Positions 1 to 7,870 of a stretch of DNA of 64,000 nt are shown piece after piece. The DNA lies in assembly GCF_015710575.1 (NCBI RefSeq), contig NZ_CP065373.1:930001-994000 (forward strand), read 5' to 3'. The notes under the pieces were generated by a model. The model ran no database searches and was not told where the DNA came from. It worked only from the letters and a program-made list of their open reading frames with translations. This DNA is from Mycolicibacterium mengxianglii (GTDB taxonomy: Bacteria; Actinomycetota; Actinomycetes; Mycobacteriales; Mycobacteriaceae). The position numbers and the translations under genes were made by a program. Within the stretch, counting starts at the first letter, position 1; every line of letters starts with the position of its first letter.

Positions 1-1
1 C

Positions 2-937
2 ATCATGGCCGCGCTCTTCGGCGTGGTGCGGCTCAGCCAACGCCTGCTGGGCATCGCCGGTGACCGGCGTGTCGCCATGCTGTGGACCGCGGTCGCGATC
101 TGGCTCGAGCCCTTTCGCAGCACCTTCGACTACGGGCAGATCAACGTGCTGCTGGTGCTGGGAGTACTGATCGCCGTGTCCAGCAGCAGGTGGTGGCTGT
201 CCGGGCTGCTGGTGGGGTTGGCCGCCGGGGTCAAACTGACGCCCGCGGTCAGTGGGCTGCACTTCCTGGGAGCGCGCCGGTGGGGCGCGGCGGTGTTCTC
301 GGCGGTGGTCTTCGCCGGGACCGTGGTGGTGTCGTGGTTGGTGATGGGCGGCGAAGCGACGCGCTACTTCACCGACCTGCTCGGTGACGCCGGACGTATC
401 GGCCCGGTCGCCACGTCGTTCAACCAGTCCTGGCGGGGCGCCCTCTCGCGCATCCTCGGCTACGACGCCGGTCTCGGGGCGCTGGTGCTGGTGGCCATCG
501 CGGTCACCGCGGTGCTCGCGTGGTTCGCCTGGCGGGCCGTCGGTGCGTTCACCACTGAGCTGGACCCACTCGGATCCATCGTGGTGGTGAACCTCTTCGG
601 ACTGTTGCTCTCGCCGATCTCGTGGACCCACCACTGGGTCTGGCTGGTGCCGCTGATGATCTGGTTGCTGCACGGCCCGTACCGCTACCTGGGTGAGGCC
701 AAGGCGCTGGGGACGACGTGGCTGGTGCTCACCGCGATCGGGGTGCCGTGGTTACTGAGCTTTGCCCAGCCGACCATCTGGGAGATCAGCCGGCCCTGGT
801 ACCTGGCTTGGGCCGGGCTGGTCTACCCGGTTGCCACGCTGCTCACCCTGGCCTGGATCGCCACGGTCAGGCTCAGGTTTCCGGGCGGTCGACGATTCCG
901 TCGATATCCCGGGCCATCTCCACGTCCTTCGAGGTGA
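2..937 (+). CDS. pimE: PimE, polyprenol-phosphomannose-dependent alpha-1,2-mannosyltransferase (5' end outside window)
   Basis: Integral-membrane GT87 family mannosyltransferase that adds alpha-1,2-mannose from polyprenyl-phosphomannose on the outer face of the plasma membrane, committing PIM4 to the polar PIM5/PIM6 branch (known for the mycobacterial family). Visible here are the last ~311 codons: alternating hydrophobic helices and short loops, with segments around [25 protein letters not shown] and [15 protein letters not shown] typical of GT87. The upstream active-site loop and the true start are missing because the window begins inside the gene. The 3' end overlaps the convergent pterin dehydratase gene by 65 bp. 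Position before mutT2 matches Rv1159. Confidence 0.88.
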   Translation: MMAALFGVVRLSQRLLGIAGDRRVAMLWTAVAIWLEPFRSTFDYGQINVLLVLGVLIAVSSSRWWLSGLLVGLAAGVKLTPAVSGLHFLGARRWGAAVFSAVVFAGTVVVSWLVMGGEATRYFTDLLGDAGRIGPVATSFNQSWRGALSRILGYDAGLGALVLVAIAVTAVLAWFAWRAVGAFTTELDPLGSIVVVNLFGLLLSPISWTHHWVWLVPLMIWLLHGPYRYLGEAKALGTTWLVLTAIGVPWLLSFAQPTIWEISRPWYLAWAGLVYPVATLLTLAWIATVRLRFPGGRRFRRYPGPSPRPSR

Positions 938-1166
938 TACCGCCCTCGGAGTGCGTCACCAATGCGAAAGTGACTGTCCGCCAACGGATATCGATGTCAG
1001 GGTGATGATCCTTGGCCTCCGCGTGTTCGCCGACCCGGCGGACCGCGTCGATGCCGTCCAAAAAGGCGGGGAACTTCACCGACCGCCGCAGCGCGCCGTC
1101 GGAACGCTCCCAGCCGTTGAGGTCCTTCGCGGCGGCGTCCACTTCCTCATCACTCAACACAGCCAT
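873..1166 (-). CDS. Pterin-4a-carbinolamine dehydratase family protein
   Basis: A 97-residue protein of the PCD/DCoH family, which dehydrates 4a-hydroxytetrahydropterins. The family signature is clear: an N-terminal LNGW helix and the [16 protein letters not shown] stretch, in which the paired histidines and the following HPD form the active site, then a strand and a C-terminal helix rich in acidic residues. The length is normal. In M. tuberculosis the equivalent is Rv1159A beside pimE. No pterin-dependent hydroxylase is visible nearby, so the substrate pathway is unknown. The start is an ATG 6 nt downstream of a TACGGT hexamer, suggesting leaderless transcription. Its 3' end overlaps pimE. 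Confidence 0.88.
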   Translation of the reverse strand: MAVLSDEEVDAAAKDLNGWERSDGALRRSVKFPAFLDGIDAVRRVGEHAEAKDHHPDIDIRWRTVTFALVTHSEGGITSKDVEMARDIDGIVDRPET

Positions 1167-1172
1167 ACCCAG

Positions 1173-1178
1173 ACCGTA
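1173..1178 (-). promoter_or_regulatory. -10 hexamer of the pterin dehydratase gene (leaderless type)
   Basis: On the minus strand TACGGT lies 6 nt before the ATG. A TANNNT box at that distance would place the transcript start on or next to the start codon. Inferred from spacing only. Confidence 0.5.
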
Positions 1179-1202
1179 CGCGCCGCATGGGCTGGTGACG
1201 GC

Positions 1203-1208
1203 TACGGT
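1203..1208 (+). promoter_or_regulatory. -10 hexamer of mutT2 (leaderless type)
   Basis: TACGGT lies 8 nt before the mutT2 ATG and 24 bp from the oppositely oriented -10 of the pterin dehydratase gene, so the two promoters are divergent and close together. Inferred from spacing. Confidence 0.5.
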
Positions 1209-1216
1209 TCACAGCT

Positions 1217-1606
1217 ATGTCGAGCCAGATCGTCGTCGCCGGCGCGCTGATCAAGGGTGCGCGCCTGCTGGTGGCGCAGCGCGCCCGGCCGCCGGAGCTG
1301 GCCGGGCTGTGGGAGCTCCCGGGTGGCAAGGTGGCCCCGGGGGAGTCCGAAGCCGAGGCGCTGGCCCGGGAGCTGCGCGAGGAACTCGGTGTGGACGTCG
1401 CAGTGGGTGAGCGCATCGGGGCCGACGTCGTGTTGTCGGCGACGATGACGCTGCGGGCCTACCGCGTCCAGCACATCGGCGGCGAGGTGCAGGCACACGA
1501 CCATCACGCCCTGCGGTGGGTGTCAGGCGCGGAGTTGCCGACCCTGGCCTGGGTTCCGGCCGACACCGCCTGGTTGCCGGAGCTCGCCGCGGCCCTGGCC
1601 GACTAG
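1217..1606 (+). CDS. mutT2: MutT2, Nudix (d)CTP/8-oxo-dGTP pyrophosphatase
   Basis: A 129-residue single-domain Nudix hydrolase that sanitises the nucleotide pool; mycobacterial MutT2 hydrolyses dCTP/5-methyl-dCTP and, weakly, 8-oxo-dGTP. The Nudix box is complete: GGKVAPGESEAEALARELREELGVDV, with the REXXEE metal-binding helix at about residues 53-59. The N-terminal strand (IVVAGALI) and WELPGGK are standard for the MutT subfamily. The start is ATG, with a TACGGT box 8 nt upstream. The stop codon TAG shares a CTAG palindrome with the stop codon of the convergent PE-PPE gene. Matches Rv1160. Confidence 0.9.
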   Translation: MSSQIVVAGALIKGARLLVAQRARPPELAGLWELPGGKVAPGESEAEALARELREELGVDVAVGERIGADVVLSATMTLRAYRVQHIGGEVQAHDHHALRWVSGAELPTLAWVPADTAWLPELAAALAD

Positions 1607-3207
1607 GCCGCTGCGCCGCTGTCGGACTTGTCCGCCTTGGCGTCCTTCTTGGCTCCCTTGTTGTCCACCTTGTGGTCTGGCTCCGTCTTGGACTTGCTGT
1701 GGGAGCCGCGGGGAGCCTTGTCGCCGGACTCCGTTGTGTCGCTGTCGCTGTCGCTGTCGGTACCGGCGCCGTTGTCGGCCGGCATGCGCGGTTTCAGCGC
1801 CTTGCCGACGTGATCAGCGAAGTCCCGGAAGCCACGCTCCACGGCCTTCAGCGGCTGGTGCAGGTCGCCGGTCTCCTTGGCATCCCCGGGGGCATCCCCG
1901 GGCTCCTGCTCGTCCTCGGAGGTCGCCGGTGTGCTGCCCAAAGGCGTTGTGCCGCGTGGCGATGTGACCTCGGTTGCCGGTTCCTGTTCCTTGGCTGCCG
2001 GCTCGTCCGCGGTGTTCTTCTCGGATGCGGCCGGGACCGTCGCACGTTCGGTCGGTGCAGTCGGCGGCCGGTAGCTGACCGCGTCCGAAACGCCCTTGCC
2101 CACAGCCCCCACCAGGTCGGTTGCCAAGGTGACCGGATTGACCAACGGAATCAACCGGGCGGGCGTGTTCTGGCCCATCGGGATCGTCCGGTCATAACCG
2201 GTGTCGATCAACACCTTGAGCGTCGGCTCGACCAGCAACATCAGGGGTTCGACGAAGTTGGTTGTGCCGGTGGCCTTTCCGAGATCGCGGATCGGCTGCA
2301 GCAGCGGAAGGTGCTTCGACGGGATCAGGACGTAGGTGTTGTCCCAGTCCTCGGGATTGCCATTGGGATCGTCATCCTTGCCCGGGTACTTCTGCACCGT
2401 CCCCGAGGCCAGCAGCTCCTCGAACGACGCCTCACTGTTGGAGCCCCAGGGGAACGCCGCGCCGGTGGCGGACGGGTCGGCATAGGTCAGGTGGGCATAG
2501 AAGAAACCCAGCGCCGCGTTGGCGGTTGCCAACAGGTTGACCGGGTACAGCGGGGCATCGGCGATGATGTCGTATTCGTAAGCGATATCGGTCATCTGGT
2601 AACCGGTGTCGGTCGGGGTGGGGCCGTCGAAAGTGATGTCGAGGATCGGGATGGTGATGCCGTTGAACCGGGATCCGATCCCGCCGTTGGGGCGGCTCCA
2701 GTTGCCGACGAGGACGATCTCCAGCTGGTCCGCGTCCGGCACGATGTTGTCATTGCCCACCGCGTAGTCGGGGTCGGCGAGCTTGCGCAGTTGGAGGTTG
2801 GTGATCCGGCCACTCTGCGAGTATCCGAAGATGACCACCTTTTCCCCGGGTGCGGCGTGGAGCTGCTGCTGCAATGCGGCGTCCAGGTAGTCCAGCCCCT
2901 CTTCGGTCGACTGGTTGAAGGTCAACGCCGTCAATCCGCCGTACACCGGCCAGAATTCCTCCGGGCCGTAGACGTTGCGTGCTTCGCACGTGACGTCGCC
3001 GCAGACCGAATTGGGCTCGATGAAGCGCCGCATGGCATTGGCGACGTAGCTGGCCTCGGGCCAGGGGCGGCCGCTGTTCCCCATGATGAGAGCGACGGGG
3101 TCGGCCAGGGCCACCACCGCGCCGGTCAATGTCGAACCGATGGCCAGCGCCGCCGCACCGACTACCGCAACGAGGCCGATGAAAAACGACCGGATGAACG
3201 CACGCAT
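1603..3207 (-). CDS. Secreted PE-PPE-domain serine hydrolase with charged C-terminal tail
   Basis: A 534-residue protein. Residues 1-35 form a Sec-type signal (RSFF followed by a hydrophobic run ending VVALA). Residues ~40-330 match the PE-PPE domain (PF08237), an alpha/beta hydrolase fold: VVIFGYSQSG carries the nucleophile elbow with Ser130, and SKHLPLL resembles the C-terminal histidine region. There is no PE or PPE N-terminal domain. Mycobacterial relatives act as esterases or trehalose-lipid acyltransferases; the substrate here is unknown. The last ~150 residues are low complexity: Pro/Thr/Glu-rich, then DSDSDSD and a Lys/Asp/Ser tail. I chose the internal ATG just before the signal peptide; an in-frame start 10 codons earlier exists. 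M. tuberculosis has narGHJI at this position. Confidence 0.8.
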   Translation of the reverse strand: MRAFIRSFFIGLVAVVGAAALAIGSTLTGAVVALADPVALIMGNSGRPWPEASYVANAMRRFIEPNSVCGDVTCEARNVYGPEEFWPVYGGLTALTFNQSTEEGLDYLDAALQQQLHAAPGEKVVIFGYSQSGRITNLQLRKLADPDYAVGNDNIVPDADQLEIVLVGNWSRPNGGIGSRFNGITIPILDITFDGPTPTDTGYQMTDIAYEYDIIADAPLYPVNLLATANAALGFFYAHLTYADPSATGAAFPWGSNSEASFEELLASGTVQKYPGKDDDPNGNPEDWDNTYVLIPSKHLPLLQPIRDLGKATGTTNFVEPLMLLVEPTLKVLIDTGYDRTIPMGQNTPARLIPLVNPVTLATDLVGAVGKGVSDAVSYRPPTAPTERATVPAASEKNTADEPAAKEQEPATEVTSPRGTTPLGSTPATSEDEQEPGDAPGDAKETGDLHQPLKAVERGFRDFADHVGKALKPRMPADNGAGTDSDSDSDTTESGDKAPRGSHSKSKTEPDHKVDNKGAKKDAKADKSDSGAAA

Positions 3208-3359
3208 CGAGGACCACTCCAATCCGCCGACGGCCACCGCCGACCACTGGGCATGCTCGCATATCGGAGACCGATGCGCGACGGATGCGGTGCGTGTCCC
3301 AGCGATCAGTCAGCGTGCAGCCCTGGTCGGCGCCGCCGACCAGAACGCGGTGCGGGCAC

Positions 3360-3632
3360 TCAGTACCTGAGCCGGTCGCCGACCACCCGCAACTGCCCGG
3401 CGCTGTGGGGGTGGTGGGCGGCGCGGAGTGGATGTGTCAGGATCGGGTGCCTGCAGTGGGGGCAGGACTGCTGTGAATGGTTGGCGGCGGCGAATGTCAA
3501 ATGGTGGCATGCGCCACACCGCACGATGAAAAATGCGCCCATCCAGTTGAGCAGTCCGAGGTAGATCAGAAGCGTCGCGGCAGTGCCGAGGACGGCGATC
3601 ACCGCGATGGTGAGTGCTGCATAGACCGTCAT
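3360..3632 (-). CDS. Small membrane protein with CxxC...CxxC zinc-ribbon-like motif
   Basis: A 90-residue protein of unrecognised family. One N-terminal transmembrane segment (about residues 6-40, two helices possible) is followed by RCGACHHLTF and, 14 residues on, SCPHCRHPI, a four-cysteine arrangement that could bind zinc or form disulfides. The tail is His/Arg rich. The start ATG has GGAGG 8 nt upstream, which decides against the TTG five codons earlier. It lies upstream of, and in the same direction as, the PE-PPE hydrolase with 152 bp between, so co-transcription is possible. No function is assigned. Confidence 0.6.
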   Translation of the reverse strand: MTVYAALTIAVIAVLGTAATLLIYLGLLNWMGAFFIVRCGACHHLTFAAANHSQQSCPHCRHPILTHPLRAAHHPHSAGQLRVVGDRLRY

Positions 3633-3702
3633 GATCGTGACCTCCAACCAACGTCTGACGGGTAGTTCAAGGCTACTCGTCCTGCGAGGTCAGGGTGCGT
3701 TT

Positions 3703-3906
3703 TCAGGACTTTCTTGCGCGCTTGAAGACCTTCTCCAACTCCTTGCCGCGGAGACCGAGCAACTCGGCCTTGTGCACCTTGTGCAATACCAGCGGGCACC
3801 GCTTGCAGCGGGGTTTGGACCGACAGCACTTCTTCTTGGGTTTGATGTCGGCGAACTTGCTGGACGTCACCGGTGCCTTCCGTCGTTTTCGCGATTGGTT
3901 ACTCAC
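3703..3906 (-). CDS. Small basic cysteine-rich protein
   Basis: A 67-residue protein of which about a third of residues are Lys or Arg. The central KKKCCRSKPRCKRCP gives four cysteines in a C-C-x5-C-x2-C pattern, suggesting a metal- or nucleic-acid-binding knuckle; the C-terminal half is a predicted basic helix (ELLGLRGKELEKVFKRARK). It begins with GTG and runs divergently from typA with only 17 bp between the start codons. The composition would suit a ribosome- or nucleic-acid-associated protein, but that is inference only. I recall uncharacterised small proteins beside typA in mycobacteria without being sure of the family. Confidence 0.6.
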   Translation of the reverse strand: MSNQSRKRRKAPVTSSKFADIKPKKKCCRSKPRCKRCPLVLHKVHKAELLGLRGKELEKVFKRARKS

Positions 3907-3923
3907 ACTGCGAGAATCATCAG

Positions 3924-5831
3924 GTGAGTTCCCGCCCCAACTTTAGAAACGTCGCCATCGTCGCCCACGTCGACCACGGCAAGACAACCCTGGTCGACGC
4001 GATGCTCCGGCAATCCGGCGCCCTGAGTCACCGTGGTGACGACGCGATCGAGCGCCTGATGGACTCTGGTGACCTGGAGAAGGAAAAGGGCATCACCATC
4101 CTGGCGAAGAACACCGCCGTGCACCGGCACAACCCGGACGGCACGATGACGGTCATCAACGTCATCGACACCCCGGGTCACGCCGACTTCGGTGGCGAGG
4201 TCGAGCGCGGGCTGTCGATGGTCGACGGCGTGCTGCTCCTGGTCGACGCGTCCGAAGGGCCGCTGCCGCAGACCCGCTTCGTGCTGCGCAAGGCGCTGGC
4301 CGCCCACCTGCCGGTGATCCTGTGCGTCAACAAGACCGACCGCCCCGATGCCCGCATCGCCGAGGTGGTCTCCGAAAGCCACGATCTGCTGCTCGACGTC
4401 GCCTCCGATCTGGACGACGACGCCCAGAAGGCTGCCGAGGAGGCGCTCGGTCTGCCGGTTCTGTACGCCTCCGGGCGCGCCGGCATCGCCAGCACCACCG
4501 AGCCCGCCAACGGTGAGAACCCCGACGGCGAGAACCTGGATGTGCTGTTCGACGTGCTGCTCGAGCACATCCCGCCGCCACAGGGCGACCCGGATGCCCC
4601 GCTGCAGGCTTTGGTGACCAACCTGGACGCCTCGGCGTTCCTGGGCCGGCTCGCGCTCATCCGCATCTACAAGGGACGGATCCGCAAAGGCCAGCAGGTC
4701 GCCTGGATGCGCGAAGTGGACGGCGAACCCGTCATCACCAACGCCAAGATCACCGAACTGCTCGCGACCGAGGGCGTCGAGAGAACCAGCACGGACGAGG
4801 CGGTTGCCGGTGACATCGTCGCCGTGGCGGGCATGCCCGAGATCATGATCGGTGACACGCTCGCCGACGTCGACCACGCGCACGCTCTGCCCCGGATCAC
4901 CGTGGACGAGCCCGCCATCTCGGTGACCATCGGGACCAACACCTCGCCGCTGGCCGGCAGGGTCTCCGGGCACAAGCTGACCGCCCGCATGGTGAAGAGC
5001 CGCCTCGACAGCGAACTCGTCGGCAATGTCTCGATCAAGGTTGTCGACATCGGCCGTCCGGACGCCTGGGAGGTCCAGGGCCGAGGCGAACTGGCGCTGG
5101 CCATCCTCGTCGAGCAGATGCGTCGCGAAGGGTTCGAACTCACCGTCGGTAAGCCGCAGGTGGTCACCCGGACCATCGACGGCAAACTGCACGAGCCGTT
5201 CGAAGCCATGACCATCGACTGCCCCGAGGAGTTCGTCGGCGCCGTCACGCAGCTGATGGCCGCCCGTAAGGGCCGGATGGAAGAGATGGCCAACCACGCC
5301 GCCGGTTGGGTGCGGATGGACTTCATCGTGCCCAGCCGTGGGCTGATCGGATTCCGGACCGACTTCCTGACGCTGACCCGCGGCACCGGCATCGCCAATG
5401 CGGTGTTCGAGGGCTACCGCCCGTGGGCGGGCGAGATCCGGGCGCGGCACACCGGTTCGCTGGTCTCCGATCGCAGCGGCTCGGTGACGCCGTTCGCGAT
5501 GATCCAGCTCTCCGATCGCGGCCAGTTCTTCGTCGAACCCGGTGATGACACCTATGAGGGCCAGGTGGTGGGGATCAACCCGCGCGCCGAGGACCTCGAT
5601 GTCAACGTCACCCGGGAGAAGAAGCTGACGAACATGCGCTCGTCGACCGCCGACGTGATGGAGACGCTGGCCCGTCCACTGGAACTCGGCCTGGAACAGG
5701 CGATGGAGTTCTGTGCCGAGGACGAGTGCGTCGAGGTGACCCCGGAGATCGTGCGGGTGCGCAAGGTCGAATTGGACGCCACCCTGCGGGCCCGCGCGAA
5801 GTCCCGCGCCAAGGCCGCTGCGAAGAGTTGA
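3924..5831 (+). CDS. typA: TypA/BipA ribosome-associated translational GTPase
   Basis: A 635-residue TypA/BipA GTPase of the EF-G superfamily, which binds ribosomes and assists assembly and translation under stress. Motifs in order: G1 AHVDHGKT (residues 14-21), G2 around [11 protein letters not shown]3 [15 protein letters not shown]4 NKTDR, then the beta-barrel domain II, EF-G-like domains III and V ([39 protein letters not shown]) and the BipA-specific C-terminal domain ending in a Lys/Ala-rich tail. I chose GTG at 3924 because homology begins [13 protein letters not shown]; an upstream start would run into the divergent small gene. Matches Rv1165. Confidence 0.93.
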   Translation: MSSRPNFRNVAIVAHVDHGKTTLVDAMLRQSGALSHRGDDAIERLMDSGDLEKEKGITILAKNTAVHRHNPDGTMTVINVIDTPGHADFGGEVERGLSMVDGVLLLVDASEGPLPQTRFVLRKALAAHLPVILCVNKTDRPDARIAEVVSESHDLLLDVASDLDDDAQKAAEEALGLPVLYASGRAGIASTTEPANGENPDGENLDVLFDVLLEHIPPPQGDPDAPLQALVTNLDASAFLGRLALIRIYKGRIRKGQQVAWMREVDGEPVITNAKITELLATEGVERTSTDEAVAGDIVAVAGMPEIMIGDTLADVDHAHALPRITVDEPAISVTIGTNTSPLAGRVSGHKLTARMVKSRLDSELVGNVSIKVVDIGRPDAWEVQGRGELALAILVEQMRREGFELTVGKPQVVTRTIDGKLHEPFEAMTIDCPEEFVGAVTQLMAARKGRMEEMANHAAGWVRMDFIVPSRGLIGFRTDFLTLTRGTGIANAVFEGYRPWAGEIRARHTGSLVSDRSGSVTPFAMIQLSDRGQFFVEPGDDTYEGQVVGINPRAEDLDVNVTREKKLTNMRSSTADVMETLARPLELGLEQAMEFCAEDECVEVTPEIVRVRKVELDATLRARAKSRAKAAAKS

Positions 5832-5855
5832 GCGACCACCCGGAAGGGCGGTCGA

Positions 5856-5861
5856 TACCCT
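5856..5861 (+). promoter_or_regulatory. -10 hexamer of lpqW (leaderless type)
   Basis: TACCCT ends 7 nt before the lpqW GTG start and lies in the 37-bp gap after typA. lpqW may therefore have its own leaderless promoter besides read-through from typA. Inferred. Confidence 0.45.
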
Positions 5862-5868
5862 GAAGGGC

Positions 5869-7797
5869 GTGCAGAGCCGCTCGCCGATGAGGTCCCGCCT
5901 CATGATGACCGGCGCACTGCTGTCGGTGCTGGTGGTCGGCGGTTGCACGGTGAGTCCGCCGCCGGCGCCGCAGAGCACCGAGACCACCGAGAGCACGCCG
6001 CCTCCGCCGCCGAAGGCGACGCAGATCATCATGGGCATCGACAACATCGGTCCCGGTTTCAATCCGCATCTGCTGTCGGACCAGTCGCCGGTCAACGCGG
6101 CCATCAGCGCTCTGGTGCTGCCGAGCTCCTTCCGGCCGGTGCCCGACCCGGAGTCGCCGACGGGGTCGCGCTGGGAGATGGATCGCACGCTGCTGGAGTC
6201 CGCCGAAGCCAGCGACGACGGGGATTTCACCGTCACCTACAAGATCCGTCCCGAAGCATCGTGGACCGATAACGCCCCGATCGCCGCCGACGACTTCTGG
6301 TACCTGTGGCGCCAGATGGTCAGTCAGCCCGGTGTGGTGGACCCCGCCGGCTATGACCTGATCACCGGAGTGCAGTCGATCGAGGGCGGCAAAACTGCGG
6401 TGGTGACGTTCTCCCAGCCGTACCCGGCCTGGCGTGAGCTGTTCAACGACATCCTGCCCGCCCACATCGTCAAGGATGTGCCGGGCGGGTTTCCCGCCGG
6501 GCTGGCCCGCGCGCTACCGGTGACCGGCGGCCGGTTCCGCGTCGACACCATTGACCCGCAGCGCGACGAGATTCTGTTGGCCCGAAACGACCGGTTCTGG
6601 GGCGAGCCGGCCAAACCGGATCAAATTCTCTTCCGTCGCGCGGGCGCCCCTGCGGCCCTTGCTGATTCGATCCGCAACGGGGACACCCAGGTAGCCCAGG
6701 TGCATGGCGGCGCGGCAGCGTTCGCGCAGTTGTCGGCGATCCCGGAGGTGCGGACCGCGCGCATCGTGACACCGCGGGTGATGCAGCTGTCGCTGCGCGC
6801 TCAGCAGCCGGCGCTTGCCGACGAGCAGGTGCGCAAAGCCATCCTGGGCCTGCTCGATGTGGACCTGCTGGCCTCGGTGGGTGCCGGCAGCGACAACACC
6901 GTGACCCTGGCGCAGGCACAGATACGCGCCCCGTCGGACCCGGGCTACGTGCCCACCGCGCCACCGGCGATGACTCAGCAGGCTGCGCTCACGCTGCTGG
7001 AGGACGCGGGCTACGTCATCGAGTCGGACAGCGCCGGCGGCACGAGCGCGGCGCCGTCGGCGGGTTCTCGTACGTCGACCCCGCCCACCCCGCCGCCGGT
7101 GATGACGCGTGGCACCGTCAGCAAGGACGGCGACCAGCTGGCATTGGTGCTCGGTGTCGCGTCCAATGACCCGACGTCGATCGCCGTGGCCAATACCGCG
7201 GCAGATCAACTACGGAATGTGGGTATCGCGGCTTCGGTGTCCGCGCTGGATCCGGTGATCCTCTACGGAGACGCGTTGGCCAACAACCGCGTCGACGCGA
7301 TCGTGGGTTGGCATCGCGCCGGGGGAGACCTGGCCACCTTGCTGGCGTCTCGGTACGGCTGCCAGGCGCTCCAACCGGTCCCGGTTCCGGTATCGACGTC
7401 GGCTCCGGCGCCGACCCCGGATTCCGATGGCTCCTCGTCAGCTCCGAGCTCTGCCGCGACTCCGGCCCCCTCTGCAACCCTTTCTGAAACTCCCACTGCG
7501 ACCTCGACGGTGCCGCCTGCCGCCGACACCCTGGTCCAGGCGCCGTCGAACATCACCGGCTTGTGCGACCGCAGTATCCAACCGAATATCGAAGCGGCAC
7601 TGGACGGTACGACGCCGATCGACGAGGTGATCACATCGGTGGAGCCACGTCTGTGGAACATGTCGACGGTGCTGCCGATCCTGCAGGACACCACGATCGT
7701 GGCGGCCGGCCCGTCGGTAGAGAATGTCAATCTCAGTGGCGCGGTACCGGTGGGCATCGTCGGTGACGCGGGCAACTGGGTCAAACCGGAGCAATAA
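5869..7797 (+). CDS. lpqW: LpqW, lipoprotein controlling PIM/lipoarabinomannan partition
   Basis: A 642-residue lipoprotein with the fold of peptide-binding ABC solute-binding proteins but no transporter role; mycobacterial LpqW steers intermediates between polar PIMs and LM/LAM. Seen here: N-terminal Arg residues, a hydrophobic stretch and the lipobox VVGGC, then a Pro/Thr linker and a family-5 solute-binding core ([37 protein letters not shown]). Two low-complexity Ser/Pro/Thr/Ala insertions occur, at about residues 385-415 and 505-555. GTG start. The known genetic link between lpqW and pimE fits their closeness here. Matches Rv1166. Confidence 0.92.
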   Translation: MQSRSPMRSRLMMTGALLSVLVVGGCTVSPPPAPQSTETTESTPPPPPKATQIIMGIDNIGPGFNPHLLSDQSPVNAAISALVLPSSFRPVPDPESPTGSRWEMDRTLLESAEASDDGDFTVTYKIRPEASWTDNAPIAADDFWYLWRQMVSQPGVVDPAGYDLITGVQSIEGGKTAVVTFSQPYPAWRELFNDILPAHIVKDVPGGFPAGLARALPVTGGRFRVDTIDPQRDEILLARNDRFWGEPAKPDQILFRRAGAPAALADSIRNGDTQVAQVHGGAAAFAQLSAIPEVRTARIVTPRVMQLSLRAQQPALADEQVRKAILGLLDVDLLASVGAGSDNTVTLAQAQIRAPSDPGYVPTAPPAMTQQAALTLLEDAGYVIESDSAGGTSAAPSAGSRTSTPPTPPPVMTRGTVSKDGDQLALVLGVASNDPTSIAVANTAADQLRNVGIAASVSALDPVILYGDALANNRVDAIVGWHRAGGDLATLLASRYGCQALQPVPVPVSTSAPAPTPDSDGSSSAPSSAATPAPSATLSETPTATSTVPPAADTLVQAPSNITGLCDRSIQPNIEAALDGTTPIDEVITSVEPRLWNMSTVLPILQDTTIVAAGPSVENVNLSGAVPVGIVGDAGNWVKPEQ

Positions 7798-7816
7798 CCG
7801 CCTCAGACACAAAGAA

Positions 7817-7852
7817 ATTCGGCCCCGTTCGCTTTCGCGAACGGGGCCGAAT
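7817..7852. terminator. Bidirectional hairpin terminator between lpqW and the repetitive-protein gene
   Basis: A perfect 16-bp stem (7817-7832 with 7837-7852) around a 4-nt loop TTTC, core GGCCCCGTTCGC. It is symmetric and lies between convergent genes, so it can serve both. No long U run follows, as is usual in mycobacteria. Confidence 0.85.
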
Positions 7853-7870
7853 CAATGCACTACCTGGCGA

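Noticed and set aside
1516..3564. 682-codon open frame on the plus strand
   Set aside because: It lies fully opposite the PE-PPE hydrolase, which has a signal peptide, a GYSQSG elbow and a ribosome site; the plus-strand protein has no domain and an Arg/Gly/Val composition typical of high-GC antisense frames.
3903..6236. 777-codon open frame on the minus strand
   Set aside because: It is antisense to typA and the start of lpqW, both certain genes; no domain is visible and the composition (Gly, Asp, His, Arg) is that of a shadow frame.
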